In this document: piece after piece, positions 42,976 through 50,629 of the stretch
How positions within the stretch are numbered: position 1 is the stretch's first letter
How the letters are laid out: every line of letters begins with the position of its first letter
Origin: Pseudotamlana agarivorans
Lineage (GTDB): Bacteria; Bacteroidota; Bacteroidia; Flavobacteriales; Flavobacteriaceae
NCBI RefSeq assembly: GCF_018860245.1
Contig: NZ_JAHKPD010000008.1
Location: 377,821-441,820, forward strand
Reading direction: 5' to 3'
Length of the DNA: 64,000 nt
Notes under the pieces: generated by a model
Seen by the model: only the letters and a program-made list of their open reading frames with translations
Told to the model about the DNA's origin: nothing
Databases searched by the model: none
Program-made: the position numbers and the translations under genes

Positions 42976-43977
42976 ATGGTGACATTAAAGCAATTGGCTA
43001 AAGAGCTAAATGTATCGATATCTACGGTTTCAAAAGCGTTAAATAATAGTACTGAAATAGGAGGAGAGACTGTAAAACGTGTCAAAGAGCTAGCTGAATT
43101 ATATAACTACAAACCCAACAAAGTTGCTTTAAGTTTAAAACAGAATAAAACCAAAACTATTGGAGTAATAATTCCGAATATTCTGAATCATTTTTTAGCG
43201 AAAGTATTGTTCGGTATTGAAAGGGAGGCCACCAAGAATGGGTACAATATAATTACCTGCATTTCTAACGAATCTTTAGATAAAGAAAAAGAAAGTTTAC
43301 AGCTACTTGCCAATGGAAGTGTAGATGGCTTCATATTATCTATGGCTGAGGAAACACAAATTAAAAGCGAAATAGAGCATTTTAAGAGAACAATTGCTCA
43401 AGGTGTTCCTATTGTTATGTTCGATAGGGTGGCTCACGATGTAAAGTGTGATAAGGTGATTGTTGATGATTTTGAATCTACTTACAATGCAACGAAAACT
43501 TTATTGGCTGAAAACCGTAAGGCTATTGGTTTTATAAGTAATATAAACGATTTAAGTGTTGGGAAATTACGAGAGCGTGGTTATAATAAAGCCGTTCTAG
43601 AAGCTGGATTGGAGCCTATTGTACTAAAAATAAAGAAAAAAGACGATCAGCATAAAAAGATAAAAAGTTTCTTTAAAGGTAACAAGCAACTGGATGGTAT
43701 TGTTGCTGCTGATAGTGCATCGGGAATTATTGGGCTTAACATGGCAGTAAATTTTGGACTTAAAGTGCCGAAAGATATTTCAGTAATTGGCTTTGCAAGT
43801 AAGTCAGATTCTTATCATACACTACCTCGTTTAACTACTATTCGTCAGCATGCTAAAATTATTGGATCTAAGGCTGCAGAGTTACTAATTAATAGACTGC
43901 AGGAAACACCTCAGTCGGAAAATTACCACACTAAAATAGTGAAAACCAGCTTAGTAAGAAACAAATCAACCTTGTGA
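42976..43977 (+). CDS. LacI-family transcriptional regulator
   Basis: The 333-residue protein has a LacI helix-turn-helix (TLKQLAKELNVSISTVSKAL, residues 3-22) and hinge, then a periplasmic-binding-protein-like sensor (about 60-333; IGVIIPNILNHFLAKVL, DGFILS, VIGFASKSD, TTIRQHAKIIGSKAAELL). It probably senses a sugar or sugar acid. The position after the terminator of the alginate genes suggests a linked role, and the susC leader contains a LacI-type palindrome, but no direct evidence ties them. The gene has its own transcription unit. Confidence 0.9.
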   Translation: MVTLKQLAKELNVSISTVSKALNNSTEIGGETVKRVKELAELYNYKPNKVALSLKQNKTKTIGVIIPNILNHFLAKVLFGIEREATKNGYNIITCISNESLDKEKESLQLLANGSVDGFILSMAEETQIKSEIEHFKRTIAQGVPIVMFDRVAHDVKCDKVIVDDFESTYNATKTLLAENRKAIGFISNINDLSVGKLRERGYNKAVLEAGLEPIVLKIKKKDDQHKKIKSFFKGNKQLDGIVAADSASGIIGLNMAVNFGLKVPKDISVIGFASKSDSYHTLPRLTTIRQHAKIIGSKAAELLINRLQETPQSENYHTKIVKTSLVRNKSTL

Positions 43978-44214
43978 TTTGTTAAAGTTTAGTGCATTTC
44001 AGCGATAAAAATCGGTCTTTCTGTTAGAGGTATTCTTTGTTTAAATATTTGTATATATCTTAGGCTACTGAATGATTATCGAATTGCTACCGTATTCCCT
44101 AAAAATTTTTCATTCATGACTTTTTCTAGTCATAATCTCTCATTTTTCCATATGTAGTCGTTGCATTTTTTTGCAATTGGCATTATTATTTATTCAATAT
44201 AAACTGAGTTTTTC

Positions 44215-44244
44215 TTTGGAAAGCTTGGTAAAAAATTATGTTTT
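44215..44244 (+). promoter_or_regulatory. Promoter of the small-lipoprotein array
   Basis: TTTG (44215-44218), an 18-bp spacer and TATGTTTT (44237-44244) resemble the consensus, with the last G of the -7 box replaced. It lies 42 bp before the first array gene. The remainder of 43978-44214 shows only a small TGACTTTTTCTAGTCA hairpin near 44117. Confidence 0.45.
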
Positions 44245-44285
44245 AAATTTACAAAATAATTATATAACCCTAAAAATCAGAACAA

Positions 44286-44432
44286 ATGAAAATTCTAAAA
44301 ATCACATTATTAGTAGCCTTATTTATTGCCTTATTCACCTCATGTACCGAGCAAGATTTACATGAAGATGATTTGTTGATTGAAGATACGACAACAATTT
44401 TATATACCGATGGAAATGGAGTTGAACGTTAA
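44286..44432 (+). CDS. Small tandem lipoprotein, copy 1 (48 aa)
   Basis: The peptide begins MKILKITLL, has a lipobox ending FTSC at residue 20 and a 28-residue mature part. Its start is acidic (TEQDLHEDDL) and its end is TILYTDGNGVER. The acidic run after the cysteine fits the Bacteroidota surface-export signal. There is no known family I recognise. The gene is too short for routine gene finders, but three near-identical neighbours with mostly silent or conservative changes show that it is coding. It may be a lipid-anchored peptide or a precursor from which a short peptide is released. Confidence 0.75.
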   Translation: MKILKITLLVALFIALFTSCTEQDLHEDDLLIEDTTTILYTDGNGVER

Positions 44433-44451
44433 TCACGAAAAAAATTACCTT

Positions 44452-44598
44452 ATGAAAATTTTTAAAATCACTTTATTAATAGCCTTATTTATCACCTTAT
44501 TCTCTTCATGTACCGAGCAAGATTTACAAGAAGATGATTTATTGATTGAAGATACGACAACAGTTTTATTTACTGATGGAAATGGAGTTGAACGTTAA
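44452..44598 (+). CDS. Small tandem lipoprotein, copy 2 (48 aa)
   Basis: The start is MKIFKITLL at ATG 44452; the upstream open frame overlaps copy 1 and is not needed. The lipobox is FSSC, then TEQDLQEDDL, and the end is VLFTDGNGVER. Compared with copy 1, changes fall mainly in the signal peptide (Ile/Val, Thr/Ala) and at one His/Gln. It lies 19 bp after copy 1. Confidence 0.75.
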   Translation: MKIFKITLLIALFITLFSSCTEQDLQEDDLLIEDTTTVLFTDGNGVER

Positions 44599-44617
44599 TC
44601 ACCAAAAAAACAACCTT

Positions 44618-44764
44618 ATGAAAATTTTTAAAATCACCTTATTAGTAGCATTATTTATCGCCTTATTCACCTCATGTACAGAGCAAGATTTACATGAAGA
44701 TGATTTATTGACAGACGAGACTACCACAGTTTTATTTACAGATGGAAATGGAGTTGAACGTTAA
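44618..44764 (+). CDS. Small tandem lipoprotein, copy 3 (48 aa)
   Basis: The start is ATG 44618. The lipobox is FTSC, then TEQDLHEDDLLTDETTT, ending VLFTDGNGVER. It is nearly identical to copies 1 and 2, with a small cluster of changes in the middle of the mature part (TDE for IED). Spacing to copy 2 is again 19 bp. Confidence 0.75.
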   Translation: MKIFKITLLVALFIALFTSCTEQDLHEDDLLTDETTTVLFTDGNGVER

Positions 44765-44782
44765 TTTACTGAAATAAAACAT

Positions 44783-44929
44783 ATGAAAATTCTAAAATTT
44801 ATTTTAATAATAGTAGTATTTATCGCCTTGTTTACATCATGTGGCAAGCAAAACTTACATGAAGAGGATGTATTAATTGCTACCTCGGCAACAGTTTTAT
44901 ATGTAGAAGGAAACATAGTAGAGCGTTAG
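44783..44929 (+). CDS. Small tandem lipoprotein, copy 4, diverged (48 aa)
   Basis: The same length, lipobox (FTSC) and layout are kept, but the mature part has drifted to GKQNLHEEDVLIATSA and ends VLYVEGNIVER. The conserved length and reading frame suggest it was under selection until recently or still is. The DGNGVER tail of copies 1-3 is altered to EGNIVER. Confidence 0.7.
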   Translation: MKILKFILIIVVFIALFTSCGKQNLHEEDVLIATSATVLYVEGNIVER

Positions 44930-44948
44930 GTTAATTTGAGAAAAGCAT

Positions 44949-45040
44949 ATAAAAATTCTAAAAAGCACTATATTACCAACAATTTTATAGCCTTGTTTAT
45001 CTCATGTGGTAATCAAGTTGCTTATGCGGCGATTTATTAA
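44949..45040 (+). pseudogene. Decayed fifth copy of the small lipoprotein gene
   Basis: The unit aligns with copy 4 (AAAATTCTAAAA near its start, then GCCTTGTTTATCTCATGTGG), but the ATG is ATA and a one-base frameshift lies before the former lipobox (FIALFISCGN is readable in another frame). The tail is lost and the frame stops at 45040. Confidence 0.65.
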
Positions 45041-45090
45041 CTTATAATAAAATGGCGGTGTATTGTGTGTTTATAAGCAACGAGTATTAT

Positions 45091-45098
45091 TATGTTTG
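45091..45098 (+). promoter_or_regulatory. -7 promoter box for the histidine kinase operon
   Basis: TATGTTTG matches TAnnTTTG exactly, 88 bp before the kinase start. The -33 region is only T-rich. Confidence 0.45.
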
Positions 45099-45186
45099 GG
45101 GAAGGTTTTTATGTGTGATATAAACTCGCTATGTCATGTTTTTTGAAAAATATTAAATACATTTGGGCAGTTTACCCTGAATATTT

Positions 45187-47208
45187 GTGAGAATAATTAG
45201 TTTCTTCTTATTGTTAATGTTTTTATACGTGAGTACGACGTACGCACAAACATATAATGAAGAGAAATTTGATAGTATTCTCTATTATTTAAAATTAGCA
45301 GATAATAATAAAGTAGCCTTTAAGAAAAGAGAACAAATGTGTTTAAGGGCTAAAACTTTAGCTGCCGAGATTCATAGTTATTCGCTTCAGCAAAAAAGTA
45401 ATCTGAAATTAATAGGCCTTTACAAGGCATTTGATAAAAATAAGTTGTATGTAAAGTTCACGCACGAAAATCTGAAGCTAGCTGAAGAGTTTAAGGATAG
45501 TATTACGGTAGCCCATATGAATAAAAATTTAGGCTATTATTATTACGATAAAGTACATGATAGTGCACATTATTACAACAATAAAGCTGAAAAATTATTT
45601 AGGAAGTTAAACGATCATTTTAATACTGCTGCTGTATTATTAGATGTTGCTTCACTTCAAAGGGAGGGGAAGGATTACACAGGAAGTGAACTTACTTTGA
45701 TTGAGGGGCTTAAGCTCTTAAATAAGATAGAATATCCCTCGAAAGAAGTGATTCGTAAGAAGGCTTATTTCTATAATAGTTTAGGCATCGTTTTTAATGT
45801 GCTTGAGCAATATGATAAATCTATAGAATATCAAAATAAGTCTATTGCTCTGAAATTAAAGTTAAAAGGAGATAATAAGTCTTCAATAGAATTATCAAAA
45901 AATAATTTAGGTAATGCTTTAAAAGAAGCTGGAAAATACGAGTTAGCGATTGAAACTTTTAAGGAGATTCTCGAGGATAATACTTTAGCTGAGCAACAGC
46001 CTGATTTCTATGTTATGGTGCTAGATAATTATGCACATGCCTTATATTTGTCCTCAAAGAAGAGCGCTCTTCCTGGCTTATATCACAAAGCCTTAAGTGT
46101 GAGCAAGACCTTAGGGAAGGATAATTATAAATCTATAGTTGTTCTTAAGCATTTAGCTGAATACTATCATGATCTTGGGTTAAAAGACTCTGCTAAGTAC
46201 TATGCTTATGAAGCAAAACGAATTGCGGAAAAATTTCATAACGATGATCTTTTAAAATCCTTATTATTGCTTTCAGAAATAGAAGAAGGTGAGATAGCTG
46301 CAAAGTATTTAAGGGATTATGTGAAATTAAATGATAGTTTACAGAAAAGTGAGCGCGCCATTAGGAATAAATTTGCTCGAATTAAGTATGAAACTAATGA
46401 GATAGAGGAGGAAAATGTCAAAATTGCTAAGGAGCGCATGTGGTTGTTAATAATTTCAATCGTCATTATTGTAGCTTCTTTTTTACTCTATATTATTTTT
46501 ACACAGCGCAATAAAAACAAAGAGTTAGAGTTTATTCAAAAGCAACAAGAAACAAACGAAGAAATTTATAATTTGATGCTTTCTCAAAATGAAGTGATTG
46601 AGGATGCTCGAGCTTTAGAAAAGAAACGAATTTCAGAAGAGCTCCATGATGGTGTTTTAGGGAGACTGTTTGGTGCCCGCTTGAGTTTAGATAGTCTGAA
46701 TATGAATAATAGCGACATAGCTATTAAAACTAGAGGGCAATACATCTCTGAGTTAAAAGTAATTGAAGAAGATATTAGAAAAGTGTCTCACGAATTAAAT
46801 GCAGATTTCGTATCGGGTTCAGGTTTTAGAGAAATCATAAAAAATCTAATTGAAACCCAGACAGCTACTTATGAATTAAGTTATAAGTTGGATTGGGAAA
46901 GTGCTATAGATTGGGATGAGGTGTCTAATAAAATAAAAATTCACTTTTACAGAATTATTCAGGAAGCACTTCACAATATATACAAGCATGCTAAAGCAAC
47001 AGAAGTTCGAGTTAGTTTTAAGTTTGAAAGTGAAACCATTCGTTTAAGTATTATTGATAATGGATCAGGTTTCGATGTTAATAGAGCAAAATCGGGAATA
47101 GGTTTAAAAAACATGAAGTCTCGAATTAAAGAAATAAATGGAACGATAGCCATAACTTCGCAAAAAGAAGAAGGAACTACCGTAAAAATAGATGTCCCCA
47201 CGTCTTAA
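45187..47208 (+). CDS. TPR sensor histidine kinase (HisKA_3 type)
   Basis: The 673-residue protein starts at GTG, directly before a signal peptide (ending STTYAQ). A periplasmic array of tetratricopeptide repeats covers about 60-400 (KAYFYNSLGIVFNVLEQYDKSIEYQNKSI is typical). A short coiled coil, one membrane helix (about 418-439), another coiled coil, and a HisKA_3 dimerisation domain follow with the phosphorylated His487 in RISEELHDGVLGRL. The HATPase_c domain (about 575-673) shows N-box EALHNIYKHA and G-box DNGSGF. TPRs bind peptides or proteins, so the signal may be proteinaceous. The response regulator follows at 9 bp and the small-lipoprotein array lies just upstream. Confidence 0.9.
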   Translation: MRIISFFLLLMFLYVSTTYAQTYNEEKFDSILYYLKLADNNKVAFKKREQMCLRAKTLAAEIHSYSLQQKSNLKLIGLYKAFDKNKLYVKFTHENLKLAEEFKDSITVAHMNKNLGYYYYDKVHDSAHYYNNKAEKLFRKLNDHFNTAAVLLDVASLQREGKDYTGSELTLIEGLKLLNKIEYPSKEVIRKKAYFYNSLGIVFNVLEQYDKSIEYQNKSIALKLKLKGDNKSSIELSKNNLGNALKEAGKYELAIETFKEILEDNTLAEQQPDFYVMVLDNYAHALYLSSKKSALPGLYHKALSVSKTLGKDNYKSIVVLKHLAEYYHDLGLKDSAKYYAYEAKRIAEKFHNDDLLKSLLLLSEIEEGEIAAKYLRDYVKLNDSLQKSERAIRNKFARIKYETNEIEEENVKIAKERMWLLIISIVIIVASFLLYIIFTQRNKNKELEFIQKQQETNEEIYNLMLSQNEVIEDARALEKKRISEELHDGVLGRLFGARLSLDSLNMNNSDIAIKTRGQYISELKVIEEDIRKVSHELNADFVSGSGFREIIKNLIETQTATYELSYKLDWESAIDWDEVSNKIKIHFYRIIQEALHNIYKHAKATEVRVSFKFESETIRLSIIDNGSGFDVNRAKSGIGLKNMKSRIKEINGTIAITSQKEEGTTVKIDVPTS

Positions 47209-47217
47209 CCTAAAATT

Positions 47218-47892
47218 ATGATTGAAAATATTAAAATACTAATGATTGATGATCATCCCATGATTATCGAGGGGTATCAAAACACCCTGCTTTTTACAAA
47301 GCGAGACAATCAAGAATTAGATATTGAAATTGCAAATAACTGTGATGAGGCTCTAGTAGCAATGAATAAGGCGATAAAGAATAACACCCCTTACGATGTG
47401 TTGTTTGTAGATATTAGTTTACCAGCTTCTACCGATGGTACCATGAGCTCTGGTGAAGATTTAGCCGAATATGCCAGGAAAATTTTGCCAAATTCAAAAA
47501 TAATTATTTTAACGATGTTTAATGAGGCGTTTAGAATTCATAACATCCTTAAAACTATAAATCCAGAAGGTCTTATCATTAAAAGTGATTTAACTTCAAG
47601 TGAACTCGCTAGTGCTTTTCAAAAAGTGTTAGATGGCGACACCATCTATAGCGCTACTGTTAAACAATTAATTAGAAGAACAACTAGTAGTGATATTGTT
47701 ATAGACGATAAAAATAGAAAAATACTGCATTTGCTGTCTCAAGGGGTTAAAACTAAAAATTTAGCATCGCACTTAGATATTTCATTAAGCGCCATTGAGA
47801 AGCGAAAAAAACAATTGCGAGATCTTTTTGAAGTAGAAGATGGGCAAGATGAAACCTTACTAAATCAAGCTAGAAAAAAAGGCTTTGTTTAA
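47218..47892 (+). CDS. Response regulator, NarL/LuxR-like
   Basis: The 224-residue protein has a receiver domain (1-135) with the acidic pair Asp11-Asp12 (MIDDHP), phosphoacceptor Asp65 (FVDISLP) and a switch Lys in IIKSDL. A C-terminal LuxR-type helix-turn-helix follows (about 160-224; ILHLLSQGVKTKNLASHLDISLSAIEKRKKQL). It pairs with the HisKA_3 kinase just upstream. Its targets are unknown. The small lipoprotein genes upstream or the genes downstream could be among them. Confidence 0.9.
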   Translation: MIENIKILMIDDHPMIIEGYQNTLLFTKRDNQELDIEIANNCDEALVAMNKAIKNNTPYDVLFVDISLPASTDGTMSSGEDLAEYARKILPNSKIIILTMFNEAFRIHNILKTINPEGLIIKSDLTSSELASAFQKVLDGDTIYSATVKQLIRRTTSSDIVIDDKNRKILHLLSQGVKTKNLASHLDISLSAIEKRKKQLRDLFEVEDGQDETLLNQARKKGFV

Positions 47893-48017
47893 TTTATAAT
47901 AGAAAAATTCAACTTTTTTAGAATAATTTTTAATAAAATAAATTATTTTAAAAACCTAAATAACTGGTTATAAGTTGTTTACATTGAGATTCATTTGTTG
48001 CTGTGGGTTTTCCGCAG

Positions 48018-48046
48018 TTTGAAAAGGATAAGGTTATTTATCTTTG
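48018..48046 (+). promoter_or_regulatory. Promoter for a candidate small RNA
   Basis: TTTG (48018-48021) and TATCTTTG (48039-48046) have the right boxes but a 17-bp spacer, slightly short of the usual 19. Confidence 0.45.
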
Positions 48047-48050
48047 ATGT

Positions 48051-48150
48051 ATCAACAATTCAAAAATTAATTAATCCCTCAATTTTTTAGTTGATAATAG
48101 CAATTTACATGACCCTGTGGAGGTGAGAGACCCACAGGGTTCTTCTTTTT
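48051..48150 (+). ncRNA. Candidate small RNA upstream of the BlaI/BlaR1 pair
   Basis: About 100 bases run from a promoter to a terminator with no plausible protein. A first weak stem pairs ATCAAC near 48051 with GTTGAT near 48090. The second is the terminator hairpin. It lies in the 434-bp gap after the response regulator. The family is not recognised. Confidence 0.45.
48112..48150 (+). terminator. Terminator of the candidate small RNA
   Basis: ACCCTGTGG pairs perfectly with CCACAGGGT around an 11-base loop, followed by TCTTCTTTTT. Confidence 0.7.
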
Positions 48151-48242
48151 ATAAAGTTTCGTATTTATTCCCGTTTCGATTTTCCCAAAACTTAAATTAG
48201 ATTACCATTGTTAGTTGTTCCTATATCATACTTATCTATTTT

Positions 48243-48286
48243 TATAACTAAAAAATTAGTTTAAACTAATTTTTTAGTTATATTTG
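48243..48286 (+). promoter_or_regulatory. Perfect 40-bp palindrome overlapping the blaI-type promoter
   Basis: Bases 48243-48282 are a perfect palindrome centred on TTTAAA (half-site AACTAATTTTTTAGTTATA and its complement). The -7 box TATATTTG (48279-48286) overlaps its right end. A dimeric BlaI-type repressor bound here would block the promoter, so this is the probable autoregulatory operator. Confidence 0.75.
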
Positions 48287-48326
48287 CTTATGTAAAACAT
48301 TGTTTATAAGTGAAATGTAAATTATT

Positions 48327-48686
48327 ATGAAGCAACTTACGAAAGCTGAAGAGGATATCATGCAAATTTTATGGCGTTTGAAAAATGCGAATGTAAAAAT
48401 GTTAATTGAAGAATTTCCTGATCCAAAACCTGCTTACAATACCGTATCTACAATCATTAGGATATTGGAAGGTAAGGGTTTTGTTGGGTATGAAAAAGAA
48501 GGGCGCGGTCATATTTATTTCCCAATTGTGAATAAAAGTGAATATAGTAATCAATCTTTAAATAAGCTTGTAGACAATTATTTTCAAGGTTCTTTTAAAA
48601 GTATGGTGTCCTTTTTTATGAAGAAAAATGACATGAGTATAGAAGAGCTTGAATCTGTTTTAAATGAGGTTAACAAAAAGGATTAA
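48327..48686 (+). CDS. BlaI/MecI/CopY-family repressor
   Basis: The 119-residue winged-helix protein begins KQLTKAEEDIMQILWRL and has the wing EGKGFVGYEKEGRGHIYFPIV. BlaI-type dimers repress their own operon until cleaved by a BlaR1-type membrane protease, which is encoded 2 bp downstream. The cytoplasmic repressor probably binds the 40-bp palindrome upstream. In Bacteroidota such pairs are common and rarely linked to beta-lactamases. None is present here. Confidence 0.92.
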   Translation: MKQLTKAEEDIMQILWRLKNANVKMLIEEFPDPKPAYNTVSTIIRILEGKGFVGYEKEGRGHIYFPIVNKSEYSNQSLNKLVDNYFQGSFKSMVSFFMKKNDMSIEELESVLNEVNKKD

Positions 48687-48688
48687 AT

Positions 48689-50026
48689 ATGGCACATTAT
48701 ATCATTCAATTGGTCGGATTTCAGTTTCTCTTTTTAATCATTTATGATGTATTCTTGAAGAATGAGACCTTTTTTAGCTGTAATCGTATTTACTTGCTAT
48801 CTACGGCGCTATTATCCATGATGCTTCCGTTTATAAAGGTTCACAGTTTTAAAGCCCTTATTTCAGATGAATATGTGATTGCTCTTCCAGAAGTTGTATT
48901 GGGGCAAGGTTTAGCAGAAGTGCAAGGGGCAAATGCCTTTGAGTTTACTCTTTTTAATGCCACATGGTCCTATTTACATGGTGTATTTTTATTAGGTGTT
49001 TTTGTTGCCACCATAATTTTTCTCATTAAAATCGCTAAAATTTTTATTCTTATAAATAGAAATCCCAATAAACGCAAAGCCCCAGTTGTTTTTGTTAAAC
49101 TTGGGAACAGTAATGTGGCTTATTCATTTTTCAATTTCATATTTCTAGGGACGCTCTTAAATCCAGAAGATGAAGCTGCCGTTATAAGGCATGAATTGGT
49201 ACACGTAAAACAATGGCATAGTTTAGACTTATTGTTTTTTGAATTACTTCGTATTGTTTTTTGGTTCAGTCCAATGGTGTACATGTATCAAAAGAGAGTA
49301 ATGACGTTACATGAGTTTTTAGCCGATTCGGGAGCCGTTAGAAATCACGATAAATCAAAATATTATCAGAATTTGTTGTCGCAAATTTTTGAAACCAAAA
49401 ATATTTCATTCATCAATCCATTTTTTAAACAATCATTAATCAAAAAACGAATCGTTATGTTACAAAAATCGAAGTCAAAGCAAGTTAATTTATTAAAATT
49501 TACATTATTAATTCCAGTAGTTTTAGGCATGCTATTTTACACGTCCTGTCAAGAAGAACCAGATGCTAAAGTTGAAGTTCATTCAAACCAAGATTCTAAG
49601 TCGGCTGTTGAAATGAGTGAAACACAGGAGTTATTTCTAAAGGAAAAAGAAAAATTTAAAAATGCTACCGATGTGCCTTTTAGTTTAGTAGATCAAGTGC
49701 CTGTTTTTCCTGGCTGCGAAGATGCACCAATAGAAGAACAAAGAGATTGTATATCAAAAACAATTTCAATGTTTGTTAATAATAATTTTAATACGGAGGT
49801 GGCAAACAGTCTTAATTTGAAAGGCAGGCAGCGTGTTAATGTCATGTTTAAATTAAACACAGATGGTCAAGTTGTTGAAGTGGCCTCTAGGGCATCACAT
49901 CCAAAACTAGAAGCAGAGGCTATTCGTGTTATTGAAGCACTTCCAGTTTTTAAGCCAGGAATGAATAAGGGGAAACCGGTTAATGTCCTTTATTCCTTGC
50001 CTATTATTTTTAAGCCTCAAAGCTAA
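48689..50026 (+). CDS. BlaR1-like M56 metalloprotease fused to a TonB C-terminal domain
   Basis: The 445-residue membrane protein has about four transmembrane segments and a cytoplasmic-facing zinc site H168-E-L-V-H172 (IRHELVHVKQ) with a downstream EFLADSGA helix. A last membrane helix (about 270-288, followed by SCQEEPD) leads into a periplasmic part. The sensor is not a penicillin-binding domain: residues about 330-445 form a TonB C-terminal-like domain (VPVFPGCEDAPIEEQRDC, GQVVEVASRASHPKLEAEAIRVIEALP). The signal is therefore probably an envelope state or TonB partner and not a beta-lactam. It should cleave the BlaI repressor encoded 2 bp upstream. Confidence 0.85.
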   Translation: MAHYIIQLVGFQFLFLIIYDVFLKNETFFSCNRIYLLSTALLSMMLPFIKVHSFKALISDEYVIALPEVVLGQGLAEVQGANAFEFTLFNATWSYLHGVFLLGVFVATIIFLIKIAKIFILINRNPNKRKAPVVFVKLGNSNVAYSFFNFIFLGTLLNPEDEAAVIRHELVHVKQWHSLDLLFFELLRIVFWFSPMVYMYQKRVMTLHEFLADSGAVRNHDKSKYYQNLLSQIFETKNISFINPFFKQSLIKKRIVMLQKSKSKQVNLLKFTLLIPVVLGMLFYTSCQEEPDAKVEVHSNQDSKSAVEMSETQELFLKEKEKFKNATDVPFSLVDQVPVFPGCEDAPIEEQRDCISKTISMFVNNNFNTEVANSLNLKGRQRVNVMFKLNTDGQVVEVASRASHPKLEAEAIRVIEALPVFKPGMNKGKPVNVLYSLPIIFKPQS

Positions 50027-50065
50027 AAACATTGATGTTTTATTTTGTTATTTTATTGAATACTA

Positions 50066-50095
50066 CAAAAACCGAGGCTTAAGCCTTGGTTTTTA
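50066..50095 (+). terminator. Terminator after the BlaR1-like gene
   Basis: AAAACCGAGGC pairs with GCCTTGGTTTT around TTAA, with a T-run. Confidence 0.8.
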
Positions 50096-50152
50096 CTTTT
50101 TTAAGGATGTAGAATCTAAAAAAATTGTATTTTTCGGTTTTCTGTTTAATTC

Positions 50153-50629
50153 ATGAAGTACGCTATTGTCTTTCTATTCGTTTTAATGCTCTCATCATGT
50201 GAGTATTTTAATGTGAAAAAAACATCTTCAGAAGCCTTTTTGAATGAAGAATTGAAGACTTTTAATTGGAAGGATGTAGATGAATATCCTGGTTTTTCAA
50301 TATGCGAGGGGTCCGATACTAAGGAAAGTCGTAAAGTTTGTTTTCAAAATACATTAACAAATCACATTACCAATTATTTGCAAAAGGAAACCATAATCGT
50401 AACTCAGGATATTAATGATACGGTTGTTTTGGAATTTCAAGTGTCTAAAGCTGGTGATTTGATTTTAACTCATGTAACGATTGATTCTATTACCATTGAA
50501 GAAATTCCAAATATAGAAAGCCTTTTAACAGAGAGTTTAGATTCGTTACCTACTATTTATCCCGCTATTAAACGCGGACAACAAGTTACTACAGAATTTC
50601 AATTACCGCTTATTATTAGTGTAAACTAA
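50153..50629 (+). CDS. Small lipoprotein with a TonB-C-like domain
   Basis: The 158-residue protein has a lipoprotein signal (MLSSC). The mature part echoes the periplasmic domain of the BlaR1-like protein: YPGFSICEGSDTKESRKVCF parallels its FPGCE...RDC block, and VVLEFQVSKAGDLILTHVTI and LDSLPTIYPAIKRGQQVTTEF parallel the rest of the TonB C-terminal fold. It lacks the Pro-rich spacer and membrane anchor of a true TonB. It might compete with or modulate TonB or BlaR1. That is speculation. Confidence 0.55.
   Translation: MKYAIVFLFVLMLSSCEYFNVKKTSSEAFLNEELKTFNWKDVDEYPGFSICEGSDTKESRKVCFQNTLTNHITNYLQKETIIVTQDINDTVVLEFQVSKAGDLILTHVTIDSITIEEIPNIESLLTESLDSLPTIYPAIKRGQQVTTEFQLPLIISVN

Larger units (their letters stand above)
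44286..45040 (+). repeat. Tandem array of 166-bp gene units
   Basis: Four intact units start at 44286, 44452, 44618 and 44783, and a decayed fifth at 44949. Starts are 165-166 bp apart. Each unit is one 147-bp gene plus an 18-19 bp spacer. Units 1-3 are almost identical, unit 4 has diverged, and unit 5 is broken, which gives a gradient of decay from left to right. Confidence 0.9.

Noticed and set aside
43978-44285. Operator-like TTTGGAAAGCTTGGTAAAA at 44215
   Set aside because: It lacks the CCA halves of the alginate arrays, and it coincides with the -33 region and not the -7 box.
44171-44365. 64-codon frame overlapping the first small lipoprotein gene
   Set aside because: It is in a different frame from the four repeated genes, has no counterpart in the other repeat units, and runs across the probable promoter.
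44286-45040. CRISPR-like periodic repeat
   Set aside because: The 166-bp period is explained by tandem protein-coding genes.
48327-50026. Beta-lactam resistance operon
   Set aside because: There is no beta-lactamase or penicillin-binding sensor domain; the sensor part is TonB-C-like.
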